From contig NC_014315.1 of the NCBI RefSeq assembly GCF_000143085.1, positions 3,068,001 through 3,132,000 of the forward strand: a stretch of DNA of 64,000 nt, written 5' to 3'. Below, piece after piece: positions 8,354-17,655 of the stretch (its first letter is position 1; every line of letters begins with the position of its first letter). Below the pieces are notes generated by a model. The model saw nothing but the letters and a program-made list of their open reading frames with translations. It was not told where the DNA came from and made no database searches. The translations under genes were made by a program, and so were the position numbers. This DNA comes from Nitrosococcus watsonii C-113. GTDB taxonomy: Bacteria; Pseudomonadota; Gammaproteobacteria; Nitrosococcales; Nitrosococcaceae.

Positions 8354-9034
8354 ATGAAAGCCTATCAATTAAGACTCTACCCCACACTCAAACAGCGGCG
8401 GCAGCTAGAGAAAGAATTTAGCGCCTGCCGGTATGTGTGGAATTGGGCGTTAGATAGACGCACCAGGGCCTACAAGGAAAAAGGAGAGTCCCTGAACGCC
8501 ATTGCGCTTTCTCGGGAACTGACGGCGCTCAAATTAGCCAAAGCGGCCAGAGGTGGCCACAACCGTCGTAAGCAAAGGAGCCGCGTAGCTCGACTCCACC
8601 AAAGAATAGCCAGCAAGAGGGCGAACTTTCTGCACGGGCTGAGTACTTCGATCGTACGCGAAAACCAAGCCATAGCGATTGAGGACCTGAACGTGCGTGG
8701 CATGATGGCCAACGGAAAGCTAGCTCGATCAGTTGGGGACTGCGGTTGGTACGAGCTACGACGGCAGCTCACCTACAAAGCGAAGTGGTACGGACGGCAG
8801 TTGAATGTCGTCCCGAGGTTTCAGCGTACCACGGGCGTTTGTCCCGATTGCGGGACGGTAGGGGAAAAGCTGCCGCTGAGGGTGCGGTCCTGGACATGCG
8901 GGCATTGTGGAAGCGCGCATGACCGGGATATTGCCGCCGCCCGGGTGATTGATTTAATGGGCAATACCGCGAGGAGCGTGGGAATAGATGCCTGTGGACT
9001 GGCACACAAACCGGAGGAGGCTGTCACTCCATGA
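8354..9034 (+). pseudogene. tnpB: TnpB with a large internal in-frame deletion
   Basis: The 226-residue frame starts like a TnpB (MKAYQLRLYPTLKQRRQLE) up to about residue 60. It then jumps to the region before RuvC-II (HNRRKQRSRVARLHQRIASKR), skipping the rest of the N-terminal half and the RuvC-I aspartate. It keeps the RuvC-II glutamate (IAIEDLNVRGM), a zinc finger (CPDCG, CGHCG) and the RuvC-III aspartate (DRDIAAARVI). Normal TnpB is about 370-400 residues. Without RuvC-I it should not cut DNA. There is no tnpA beside it. It is probably a dead relic, although the frame has stayed open. Confidence 0.85.
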
Positions 9035-9154
9035 CGAACTACCCAAGGGCCGGATCGAAGCAGGAAAAGCGCAGTGAGCGAGAGCGCAGGGATGCGCTCA
9101 TGGGGCGATTAGCCCCGGTCGCGAACGTTAGCCGCCAACTCCAATTACAGAGAA
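9035..9154 (+). ncRNA. Possible guide-RNA scaffold or right end of the deleted tnpB element
   Basis: Two clean hairpins follow the tnpB stop: GAGCGC-AGGGAT-GCGCTC at 9082-9099 and GGGGC-GATTA-GCCCC at 9102-9116. Consecutive hairpins after tnpB fit the right-end RNA of these elements. The boundary with the next gene near 9140 is unclear. Confidence 0.4.
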
Positions 9155-12148
9155 ATGGGGGGTAAACCCTTAACAAGAGCACAGGGAATCCGTTTTCTGG
9201 CAGTCGGCCTAGCTTATTTTCTGACTGCCTTGCTCGAAATTACGCTGACCAGCCAAGGCGATAATATCGCTGTGCTTTGGCCACCAAACGCCATCCTCAT
9301 CGGCGTATTATTGCGGGCTAAGTCCTGCTATCGGCCAGTTTACTTCGGAATCTGCCTGCTAGCTGATCTAGTGGCAAGCAAAGTGATGGGCGAGGCGACC
9401 AGCATCGCACTAGGGTTTATGCTGGCCAATGGTTTAGCGGTTGCCGTGACAGTCGCTTTTATGCAGCGGCTAATACCCCTGCCGGTTACACTCCACGAAC
9501 CCTGGCAATTACTGGCGTTGGTAGGTGCGGGCCTGCTTGGCACTGCTGTGGGCGCAGCTTTCATTGGCGTGACCTATGGTACATTTTACTGGGCCGCGTG
9601 GCCGACTTGGTGGCTTGCCGATGTGGTCAGTATCGCTCTCATCACACCGGTCCTGCTAAGCGCCTCCTGGCCGGTGGCGAAAACGCTACTGACGAAGCGC
9701 ACTGCTGAAACGGCAGCGGCCTTGCTGATCGCTGCGGCGGTTACAGTCGGCGTGTTCCACAGTTCATCTTACGCCCTCGTGTACTTAACGGCCCCCGTGA
9801 TGCTCTGGTTCAGCTTCCGTCTCGGGCTATTTGCGTGTGGGGTGCTGGGACTCGTTATCACTATCATTGTGGTTGCGCTCACGCTGCAAGGCGTGGGTCC
9901 CATCGCCAGTCAAGTCGGCGGCATTTCCCTAACCACCATTCAAACCCTGCAAATTTATCTAAGTCTAGTCATCCTGCCAGCGCTGATGATCAGCATCGAG
10001 CGTGAAAACCGGCTCCGTGCGGAGGCAGAGATAATACAAAGTCAGGCGCGCTATCGCTCTCTTTACCATGATACCCCAGCCATGCTGCACTCAATTGATC
10101 GTCAAGGACGGCTACTCAGTGTCAGCGCTTACTGGCTCACCATCATGGGCTATGAACGCGATGAGGTTATTGGGCGGCGCTCCACGGATTTTATGACCGA
10201 TGCCTCGCGCCGCTATGCGATCGAGGTTGTACTACCGGCATTTATGCGTAGCGGCGTTTGCCGCGACATTCCTTACCAAATGGTAAAGAAAAATGGCGAA
10301 GTGTTTGATGTCCTGCTATCGGCCACAGCCGAGCACAACCCTGACGGCAGCGTGGCTCACTCGCTCACAGTCATGCACGATGTCACTGCCCGTAAACGAG
10401 CCGAGACCGCGCTGGTTGCCGAGAAAGAGCGGGCTCAGGTGACCCTGGAATCCATCGGTGACGGGGTGATTACCACTGATGCTAATGGTCGTATCAACTA
10501 CCTTAATCCAATTGCCGAGGCGATGACCGGCTGGTTGCTGGCGGCTGCCCAGGACAAAGCATTACAGGAGGTATTTCAGATTATCAACGAGTCCACCTGC
10601 GAGCCAGCAGCTGATCCTCTCGCCCCTTGCTTGACCGGAAACCCCATCGTGAGATCGACCCACTCTACCGTACTTATCAATCGCCACGGCACTGAATATT
10701 CAATTGAAATCTCCGCTGCCCCTATTCGCGACAGCAACCGCCAGGTGTTGGGCGCGGTGCTGGTATTTCACGATGTTAGCGAGCAGCGCCGGTTGCAGCG
10801 GGAGATTGCCCATCAGGCGCAACATGATGCCCTCACGGGGTTAGTGAATCGCCGCGAGTTTGAGCAGCGTTTGCAAAGAGTGATCGAGGCCGCTCAGACG
10901 CAAAACAGCGAGCACGCCCTATGCTATCTTGACCTCGACCAGTTTAAAGTCGTCAATGACACCTGCGGGCATACCGCGGGTGATTCCCTGCTACAACAAC
11001 TAGCGACGCTGTTCGAGAAAAATATCCGCCGACACGATACGCTGGCGCGGCTGGGAGGGGATGAATTTGGGCTGCTATTAGAACACTGTCCGTTGGACAG
11101 CGCGCTACGAATAGTCAATACCTTACGACAAACGGTTGAGGATTTCCGTTTTTGCTGGAATGGGCAATATTTTCGGATCGGCGTCAGTATTGGCCTGGTG
11201 CCCATCAACAGTGCTAATTCAAGCGTCGCCAGTGTCTTACGAGCGGCTGACAGCGCCTGTTACGTTGCTAAGGACAGCGGCCGTAATCGAATTCACATTT
11301 ACCGCGAGCACGATGTAGATCTAGCCCGCCGCCACGGTGAAATGCAATGGGTGGCGCGTATTCAGCAGGCCTTGGAAGAGGATCGTTTTCAGTTGTATGC
11401 GCAACCGATAGTGCCGTTTAAGAAGCTGCCATCCGGTGGCATACACTGCGAATTGTTGCTACGGCTAGTAGAAAACGACGGTAAAATATCGCCGCCAGGC
11501 GCATTTATGCCTGCCGCCGAACGCTATAACCTGGCCGTTGCGATTGACCGCTGGGTCGTCAGCCAGGCATTACGCTGGCTGGCCACCCATCCGGCGCTGC
11601 TTGACCGGATCATGTTATGCACTATAAATCTGTCGGGACGCTCTATCGGTGATCGCTTTTTCCACGCTTACGTGCTGCGGCAATTTGACGATACCGGCCT
11701 GTCGGCTAAAAAAATCTGCTTCGAGATTACGGAAACAGCCGCCGTGGCTAATCTTGCTGACGCCACCCGATTCATGCAGGCGCTGAAAAAACGCGGCTGT
11801 CGTTTCTCTCTCGATGATTTTGGCAGTGGTCTGTCTTCATTTGCCTACCTTAAGGCCCTACCCGTTGATTTTCTCAAAATTGATGGCCTGTTTGTTAAAG
11901 ACATTGTCCATGATCCCATTGATCTGGCTATGGTTCGTTCAATCAATGAAATCGGCCACCTGTTAGGGAAAAAAACCGTTGCTGAATACGTCGAAAACAA
12001 CGCTATCTTGGATAAACTACGCAACCTCGGTATAGATTATGGACAAGGCTATGGTCTTGGTCGTCCACAGCCCTTGTCCGCACTGCTTAAAATAAACCCT
12101 AGGTCGGCTAATTCCATAAAAACGGGAGCGGATGCCCATTTCATATAA
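9155..12148 (+). CDS. MASE1-PAS-PAS-GGDEF-EAL membrane c-di-GMP enzyme
   Basis: This 997-residue protein probably makes and/or breaks cyclic di-GMP in response to a membrane signal. An N-terminal MASE1 region (about 10-285) has eight or so membrane segments and the typical VLWPPNAI motif. Two PAS domains follow (about 300-420 and 430-550). The GGDEF domain has an intact RLGGDEF at about 634. The EAL domain has ELLLR instead of EALLR at about 766 but keeps NLSGRS, EITE, DDFGSG and KIDG, so phosphodiesterase activity is plausible. It stands alone, convergent with radA. The effect of the ELL change is unknown. Confidence 0.9.
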   Translation: MGGKPLTRAQGIRFLAVGLAYFLTALLEITLTSQGDNIAVLWPPNAILIGVLLRAKSCYRPVYFGICLLADLVASKVMGEATSIALGFMLANGLAVAVTVAFMQRLIPLPVTLHEPWQLLALVGAGLLGTAVGAAFIGVTYGTFYWAAWPTWWLADVVSIALITPVLLSASWPVAKTLLTKRTAETAAALLIAAAVTVGVFHSSSYALVYLTAPVMLWFSFRLGLFACGVLGLVITIIVVALTLQGVGPIASQVGGISLTTIQTLQIYLSLVILPALMISIERENRLRAEAEIIQSQARYRSLYHDTPAMLHSIDRQGRLLSVSAYWLTIMGYERDEVIGRRSTDFMTDASRRYAIEVVLPAFMRSGVCRDIPYQMVKKNGEVFDVLLSATAEHNPDGSVAHSLTVMHDVTARKRAETALVAEKERAQVTLESIGDGVITTDANGRINYLNPIAEAMTGWLLAAAQDKALQEVFQIINESTCEPAADPLAPCLTGNPIVRSTHSTVLINRHGTEYSIEISAAPIRDSNRQVLGAVLVFHDVSEQRRLQREIAHQAQHDALTGLVNRREFEQRLQRVIEAAQTQNSEHALCYLDLDQFKVVNDTCGHTAGDSLLQQLATLFEKNIRRHDTLARLGGDEFGLLLEHCPLDSALRIVNTLRQTVEDFRFCWNGQYFRIGVSIGLVPINSANSSVASVLRAADSACYVAKDSGRNRIHIYREHDVDLARRHGEMQWVARIQQALEEDRFQLYAQPIVPFKKLPSGGIHCELLLRLVENDGKISPPGAFMPAAERYNLAVAIDRWVVSQALRWLATHPALLDRIMLCTINLSGRSIGDRFFHAYVLRQFDDTGLSAKKICFEITETAAVANLADATRFMQALKKRGCRFSLDDFGSGLSSFAYLKALPVDFLKIDGLFVKDIVHDPIDLAMVRSINEIGHLLGKKTVAEYVENNAILDKLRNLGIDYGQGYGLGRPQPLSALLKINPRSANSIKTGADAHFI

Positions 12149-12201
12149 TGCCGAACCGACTCATCCACGAGCCTGCCATTTACCCGTTCAAAACAAGAAG
12201 T

Positions 12202-13572
12202 TTATTCCTTAAGGGCCTCCAGCACTTCAGCGAGACGGGTCACCGGAACAATAGCAATATGCTCGATTGGCCGTCTCGGAGTATTTCCTCGAGGCAGAAT
12301 CGCCTTTTTAAAACCATGTTTAGCGGCAGCAGCCAGGCGTTCTTCCCCCCCCGGCACTGGACGGATTTCTCCTGTCAACCCTACTTCTCCAAACAGCACT
12401 AATTCCTGATCTAACGGGCGATCCCGCAAGCTGGAAACAATGGCAGCGAGAACCGCCAGATCAGCGCCCGTTTCGTTTACCCGCACTCCCCCTACTACAT
12501 TTATAAAAACATCCTGGGCCCCTGGCATGACTGCGCCATGGCGGTGAAGAATGGCGAGCAACATGGCTAACCGGTTGGGCTCCAGGCCCACCGTAACCCG
12601 CCGGGGATTGGCAAGATGGCTGTCATCCACCAGGGCCTGAACTTCTACCAGCAAAGGACGGCTCCCTTCCCGGATTACGGTGACGGCGCTCCCGGGAACC
12701 GCTTCTTTCCCTCGAGACAAAAAGATAGCAGAAGGATTGGTGACACCCCGTAGTCCTTGCTCGGTCATGGCAAAAACCCCCAGCTCATTCACCGCGCCAA
12801 AGCGATTCTTAGCTGCCCGCAACACCCGTAGCCGCTCGCCCCCATCGCCCTCGAAGTAAAGCACCGTATCCACCATATGTTCCAGGACTCGGGGGCCAGC
12901 CAAGGCGCCCTCCTTAGTCACGTGGCCCACAAGAATGACCCCGGTCCCGCTTTGCTTGGCAAAACGCAGCAATTGCCCGGCGCTTTCCCGCACTTGAGTC
13001 ACCGTGCCTGGCGCTGATTGCAGCTGTTCCGTATATAAAGTCTGGATAGAGTCCACCACCATCACCTGGGGCCGTTCTTGCCGGGCAACAGCTAAGGCCC
13101 GTTCCACCAAGGTGTCCGCTAATAGCCGCACCGGCGCTGTTCCCAAACCCAGACGCTGGGCCCTGAGACTGATTTGCGCCAGGGATTCCTCTCCGGTTAA
13201 ATACAACACTTTACCTTCCTGGAGCGCCCCCATGTTAGCCAGGGCCTGCAATAATAGAGTGGATTTACCAATCCCCGGCGCACCGCCAATCAGCACCACC
13301 GAACCTGTTACTAACCCTCCGCCTAAGACCCGATCCAATTCGGATAGACCCGTTGACAAGCGCACCTCACCGGTTACCTGCACCTCCGCCAAGGGCTGCA
13401 CCGTGCTCAATGCACCGGCGTAGTGGGCATAACGTCCAGTCCGTTTCGGCAGCTCGACGCTTAGCTGCTCCTCCAGGCTATTCCAGGCGCCGCAGCCAGC
13501 ACATTGGCCGGCCCAACGAACTGATTCAGCGCCGCACTGAGTGCATTGGTAAACAGTCTTAGGTTTTCCCAC
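12202..13572 (-). CDS. radA: DNA repair protein RadA (Sms)
   Basis: RadA is a RecA-like helicase that processes recombination intermediates. It shows an N-terminal zinc finger (CTQCG...CAGCG), Walker A GGAPGIGKST at about residue 85, the KNRFG signature (AAKNRFGAVNE) and a C-terminal Lon-like domain. The frame can be read from 13617, but that would overlap alr. The GTG at 13572 is better: it gives the usual family N-terminus (VGKPKTVYQCTQCG), starts five bases after the alr stop, and has TATGGAGTAAG as ribosome site. It ends the dnaB-alr-radA group. Confidence 0.93.
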   Translation of the reverse strand: MGKPKTVYQCTQCGAESVRWAGQCAGCGAWNSLEEQLSVELPKRTGRYAHYAGALSTVQPLAEVQVTGEVRLSTGLSELDRVLGGGLVTGSVVLIGGAPGIGKSTLLLQALANMGALQEGKVLYLTGEESLAQISLRAQRLGLGTAPVRLLADTLVERALAVARQERPQVMVVDSIQTLYTEQLQSAPGTVTQVRESAGQLLRFAKQSGTGVILVGHVTKEGALAGPRVLEHMVDTVLYFEGDGGERLRVLRAAKNRFGAVNELGVFAMTEQGLRGVTNPSAIFLSRGKEAVPGSAVTVIREGSRPLLVEVQALVDDSHLANPRRVTVGLEPNRLAMLLAILHRHGAVMPGAQDVFINVVGGVRVNETGADLAVLAAIVSSLRDRPLDQELVLFGEVGLTGEIRPVPGGEERLAAAAKHGFKKAILPRGNTPRRPIEHIAIVPVTRLAEVLEALKE

Positions 13573-13577
13573 CCCGC

Positions 13578-14648
13578 TTACTCCATAGTTCGTGGCACCC
13601 GGGCGGTGACCTGGCATAGCAATTCATAGGGGATGGTCGTGGCATGGCGGGCTACCTCCTCTACCGGCAAATCGGGCCCCCAGGCAATCACTGGATCGCC
13701 TACCTTCGCTTCTGGCTGAGTACGCAGATCAAGGGTAATCATATCCATGGAAACCCGCCCCACCAGGGAAACCGGCCGGCCGTTCACTAACACTGGCGTC
13801 CCTGACCTAGCATGACGGGGATAACCATCACCGTAGCCAAGGGCCGCCACCCCAACCATCATCGCCTCGGGGCATACCCAAGTCGCCCCATAACCAATAC
13901 TATCGCCAGGGCGCAGGTGATGGGTGGCGATAAGGCGGGTTTTCAGGGTCATAACGGATTTAAGCCCCACGGCAGCGCCGGTACCATGGGCAAAAGGGGA
14001 CGCGCCATAAAGCATCAGGCCCGGACGTACCCAATCAAAATGGACGTGAGGGTAAATTATCACAGCCGCGGAATTAGCCATGCTGCGCAACAATCCCGGC
14101 GCTGCTATTTCTTCGAAAACTTGCAACTGAATAGGCGTCAGGGAGTCCTCACTTTCATCCGCGCTGGCAAGATGAGTCATCACTCCAACCACAGAGGCCA
14201 CCGCCGGACAACCACGCAGGCGGGCAACTGCCTCGGCCGCTACCTCGGGGGAAAAACCGAGGCGGTGCATCCCGGTATCCGCCTTGAGCCAAACCGGTAG
14301 GGGGGAGATTATCGGAACCCGTTCTAGCAACTCTAATTGGGCAAATTCATGGACCACCAGGGTCAGGCGATGGGCGGCGGCAAGTTGCAACTGTTCCTTA
14401 TCAGCAATACCACCCAGCAAAACGACGGGGCAACGATGACCGGCTTGGCGCAACGCCATAGCCTCCTCTAACCGTGCCACGGCAAAAGCATCGGCTGCGA
14501 CCAACGCGCCAGCTACGCTTGTTAATCCATGGCCATAACCATCGGCCTTAACGACCGCCATGATTCGGCTGCGGGGTGCCAGTTCGCGGACTCGTTGCAG
14601 ATTATGACGTAATGCGCTGGCATCAATAATAGCTTGAGGAAAATTCAA
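13578..14648 (-). CDS. alr: Alanine racemase
   Basis: Alr interconverts L- and D-alanine for peptidoglycan, using PLP. The 356-residue protein carries the PLP lysine K34 in AVVKADGYGHG, and downstream GYGDGYPR and GRVSMDM motifs of the C-terminal beta domain. The start is TTG at 14648, as no in-frame ATG lies upstream before a stop; the ribosome site is weak. The gene lies 29 bases after dnaB and five bases before radA, so all three are probably one transcript. Confidence 0.94.
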   Translation of the reverse strand: MNFPQAIIDASALRHNLQRVRELAPRSRIMAVVKADGYGHGLTSVAGALVAADAFAVARLEEAMALRQAGHRCPVVLLGGIADKEQLQLAAAHRLTLVVHEFAQLELLERVPIISPLPVWLKADTGMHRLGFSPEVAAEAVARLRGCPAVASVVGVMTHLASADESEDSLTPIQLQVFEEIAAPGLLRSMANSAAVIIYPHVHFDWVRPGLMLYGASPFAHGTGAAVGLKSVMTLKTRLIATHHLRPGDSIGYGATWVCPEAMMVGVAALGYGDGYPRHARSGTPVLVNGRPVSLVGRVSMDMITLDLRTQPEAKVGDPVIAWGPDLPVEEVARHATTIPYELLCQVTARVPRTME

Positions 14649-14677
14649 GGAAACCGCAAGCCCATGGATACTGCTTG

Positions 14678-16099
14678 TTAATTCATCTTATTACCCGCGG
14701 CCGGGAACCCAGAACCTGCTCCATAGGCATCCTGCACATAATTTTCAAAACGGGTATATTGGCCACGGAAAGTGAGGCGCACGGTTCCAATGGGACCATT
14801 ACGCTGCTTGCCAACAATGATTTCCGCCGTTCCCCGATCAGGACTTTCTTCATTATAAACTTCATCGCGATAGATAAATACTATCACGTCCGCATCCTGC
14901 TCAATAGCACCGGATTCACGTAAATCCGACATTACCGGCCGCTTATTAGGCCGTTGTTCCAGGCTCCGGTTAAGCTGGGAGAGGGCCAGCACGGGAACTT
15001 TGAGCTCCTTGGCTACCGCCTTGAGATTACGTGAAATTTCAGAGATTTCAGTCGCCCGGTTTTCCCGATGTCCCGGCACCTGCATTAGCTGCAAATAATC
15101 AATGAGGATCAAACCCAGGCCATCTTGCTCCCGCATCAGCCGCCGAGCCCGCGCCCGCAGTTCGGTCGGGGAAAGAGCTGGCGTATCGTCAATAAAAAGC
15201 GGCGCCTCGGTCAATAGGCTGATCGCCGAGGTGAGGCGCGGCCAATCGTCATCCTCCAGGCGGCCTGTCCGGACGCGATGTTGATCAATATGTCCCAGAG
15301 AAGACATCATGCGCATGGCTAGCTGCTCTCCTGGCATTTCCATGCTAAATACCGCCACGGGAACCCGGCGCTTAATCGCCACATGCTCAGCAATATTCAT
15401 GGCAAAGGTGGTTTTTCCCATGGAGGGCCTACCCGCGGCAATAATCAAATCCGATGGCTGAAGACCAGAAGTCAGCAGGTCGAAATCCGCAAAGCCAGAG
15501 GATAGTCCCGTAATGGGACTATCCTGCTCGAACAGGTGATCAATCCGATCCACCACCTTACCAAGCAGATTTTTTATGTTGACAAAACTCCGCTGGCCGC
15601 GGGCGCCTTGCTCGGCAATTTCAAAGACCCGCTTCTCGGCTTCATCTAACAATTCCCCGCTCTCTCGCCCTTCCGGCTGATAGGCACTGCCAGCAATATC
15701 AGTGCCCACCCGGATAAGCTGGCGCAACACCGAACGCTCCCGGACGACCTCGGCATAGGCCTTGATATTAGCGGCAGTAGGGGTATTGCGGGCCAGATTC
15801 GTGAGATAGGCTAAACCGCCTGTTTCTTCCAGTAACCGTTTATTTTTAAGCCACTCGGAGAGGGTCACCACATCGCAAGGCCGGGATTGTTCAAGCATCT
15901 CACCGATAGAAAGAAATAAGAGACGGTGGTCCTGGCGGTAGAAATCCTTCGAATCCAGAATGTCGGCGATCTGCTCCCACGCTTGATTATCGAGTAATAA
16001 CCCTCCTAATACCGATTGCTCGGCCTCCATCGAATGGGGAGGAATTTTTAGCCCTTCGACGAATTGATCTTTCTTTTCCTGGTAGGCGAGTTCCGGCAT
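14678..16099 (-). CDS. dnaB: Replicative DNA helicase DnaB
   Basis: DnaB is the hexameric helicase that unwinds DNA at the replication fork. It has 473 residues: an N-terminal domain binding DnaG/DnaC-type partners (PPHSMEAEQSVLGGLLLD at the start), a linker, and a RecA-like ATPase with Walker A GRPSMGKTTFAMN at about 222 and Walker B LILIDYLQLM at about 330. AGGAGGGG lies just before the ATG. It follows rplI, as in many gammaproteobacteria. No intein is present. Confidence 0.96.
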   Translation of the reverse strand: MPELAYQEKKDQFVEGLKIPPHSMEAEQSVLGGLLLDNQAWEQIADILDSKDFYRQDHRLLFLSIGEMLEQSRPCDVVTLSEWLKNKRLLEETGGLAYLTNLARNTPTAANIKAYAEVVRERSVLRQLIRVGTDIAGSAYQPEGRESGELLDEAEKRVFEIAEQGARGQRSFVNIKNLLGKVVDRIDHLFEQDSPITGLSSGFADFDLLTSGLQPSDLIIAAGRPSMGKTTFAMNIAEHVAIKRRVPVAVFSMEMPGEQLAMRMMSSLGHIDQHRVRTGRLEDDDWPRLTSAISLLTEAPLFIDDTPALSPTELRARARRLMREQDGLGLILIDYLQLMQVPGHRENRATEISEISRNLKAVAKELKVPVLALSQLNRSLEQRPNKRPVMSDLRESGAIEQDADVIVFIYRDEVYNEESPDRGTAEIIVGKQRNGPIGTVRLTFRGQYTRFENYVQDAYGAGSGFPAAGNKMN

Positions 16100-16179
16100 C
16101 CTTCCCCTCCTGATGAGTTACCGCCAAGCCTCATACCCGGCAAACAGACCCGTTTCAGATGAGCACATGGAGAAAAAAG

Positions 16180-16635
16180 CTACCCCTCCTCTCCCGTCAC
16201 CACTACCTTGATAGGAGCCTCTACCGTAGGATGTAAATGAATCGCTAGCTCATATTCGCCTACCTGGCGTAGCGCGCCTTCAGGCAGCCGCACTTCCTTT
16301 TTATTTACCTCTACCCCGGCGTTGGTTAAAGCCTCGGCAATATCGGCAACCCCCACCGATCCAAATAACTTGCCTTCGGTACCGACCTTGGCTGCAATGG
16401 TAACGCTGCCAAGATCCGCTAATGCTTGCTTACGCCGCTCTGCTACCGCAACCTTATCACCAGCAGCTTTTTCCAACTCGGCCTTCCGGGATTCAAAATA
16501 AGCCTCATTCTCCTTCGTCGCGCTCACCGCCCTTCCTTGGGGTATCAAGTAATTGCGGGCGTAACCGGATTTTACCGTTACCTTATCCCCAAGTTTGCCT
16601 AAATTCACCACCTGTTCCAGCAATATCACTTCCAT
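16180..16635 (-). CDS. rplI: Large ribosomal subunit protein bL9
   Basis: bL9 sits at the base of the L1 stalk. The 151-residue protein has the standard N-terminus [30 protein letters not shown]-like region, the long connecting helix and the C-terminal RNA-binding domain. It follows rpsR in the rpsF-rpsR-rplI operon and precedes dnaB. Confidence 0.97.
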   Translation of the reverse strand: MEVILLEQVVNLGKLGDKVTVKSGYARNYLIPQGRAVSATKENEAYFESRKAELEKAAGDKVAVAERRKQALADLGSVTIAAKVGTEGKLFGSVGVADIAEALTNAGVEVNKKEVRLPEGALRQVGEYELAIHLHPTVEAPIKVVVTGEEG

Positions 16636-16715
16636 TTTCTATCCTTCACTCTTTTCCACCGCGCCAAACTAGCCCTATTTTCCCGTATTCCATCATTAAC
16701 TATTCCAAAATTGGA

Positions 16716-16940
16716 TTAGTGGCGATCGCAATAAGGAAGTAATGCTAGGTAACGGGCCCGCTTGACCGCCCGGGATAATTGCCGCTGATATTTAGCCTTA
16801 GTACCAGTAATCCGGCTCGGTACGATTTTACCGGTTTCCGTAATATAGTCTTTAAGGGTAGCTAGATCTTTGTAATCAATCTCTTTCACTCCCTCGGCTG
16901 TAAAGCGGCAAAACTTTCTGCGTCGAAAAAAACGTGCCAT
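16716..16940 (-). CDS. rpsR: Small ribosomal subunit protein bS18
   Basis: bS18 binds bS6 on the 30S platform. The 74-residue protein has the typical [12 protein letters not shown] opening and [27 protein letters not shown] core. It lies between rpsF and rplI on the same strand. No priB gene is present between rpsF and rpsR, unlike in enterobacteria. Confidence 0.97.
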
Positions 16941-17072
16941 GATTCCACCTTCAATGAATTGATTTCTTTCAACCCGGCCAACACGACCGGGCTATCCTCA
17001 TTTATAAAAATGTACTGTCAGAAGCGACCGCAAAATCATTCCAATCTTAGCATTGGCTAGAAAACATCTGGT

Positions 17073-17543
17073 TTATTCTGAGTCCTCGCTCTGCTCATCC
17101 TCATCCGTGTTCTCTGTAGCTTCATCCTGATCCCTGTCAGAGTGTGCATCGCCATAACCACGGCCACTGGATTCACCCCGATCCCTGCCAGGACGCGTGC
17201 CGTCATAACTGCGGCCACTGGACTCCTCTCCTTTCGCCAAGGGCGAAGTCTCGGTGATAGCTTCCTCTCGCTGAATGACCATATCCCGTAACACTGCGTC
17301 ATTGAACCGAAAAGCGCTAGTGAGTTCTTCAATCGCCCGAGGGGTACACTCAATATTCATCAATACATAGTGGGCCTTGTAAAGCTTTTGGATGGGATAG
17401 GCGAGCTGGCGCCGACCCCAATCTTCCAAACGATGAATCCGTCCTCCGTCAACCTCAATCATCTGGCGGTAGCGATCCATCATAGCAGAGAGCTGCTCAC
17501 TCTGGTCTGGGTGAACTAAAAATACAACTTCATAATGCCGCAT
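17073..17543 (-). CDS. rpsF: Small ribosomal subunit protein bS6 with long acidic tail
   Basis: bS6 pairs with bS18. Residues 1-100 form the normal fold ([18 protein letters not shown], then [23 protein letters not shown]). The protein then carries an extra tail of about 50 residues rich in Ser, Gly, Asp, Glu and Arg, with a partly repeated SSGRSYD/SSGRGYG unit and an acidic end. E. coli bS6 has a shorter acidic tail that receives extra glutamates from RimK; whether that happens here is unknown. It is the first gene of rpsF-rpsR-rplI. Confidence 0.95.
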   Translation of the reverse strand: MRHYEVVFLVHPDQSEQLSAMMDRYRQMIEVDGGRIHRLEDWGRRQLAYPIQKLYKAHYVLMNIECTPRAIEELTSAFRFNDAVLRDMVIQREEAITETSPLAKGEESSGRSYDGTRPGRDRGESSGRGYGDAHSDRDQDEATENTDEDEQSEDSE

Positions 17544-17655
17544 CGATTTGACTCCTTACGGTCTAGACAGCCATCCTATTTAAAGAATGGCAAGGAGGTT
17601 AGTAAAAGGGTGGAGAATTATACGCCAGCTACTTGCAGATCACAAAAATCGGGAT

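Noticed and set aside
12148-12402. Plus-strand 84-codon frame after the GGDEF/EAL gene
   Set aside because: It lies opposite the 3' end of radA and shows no recognisable sequence.
13573-13617. RadA start at 13617
   Set aside because: It would overlap alr and adds residues not found in the family; GTG at 13572 has a ribosome site.
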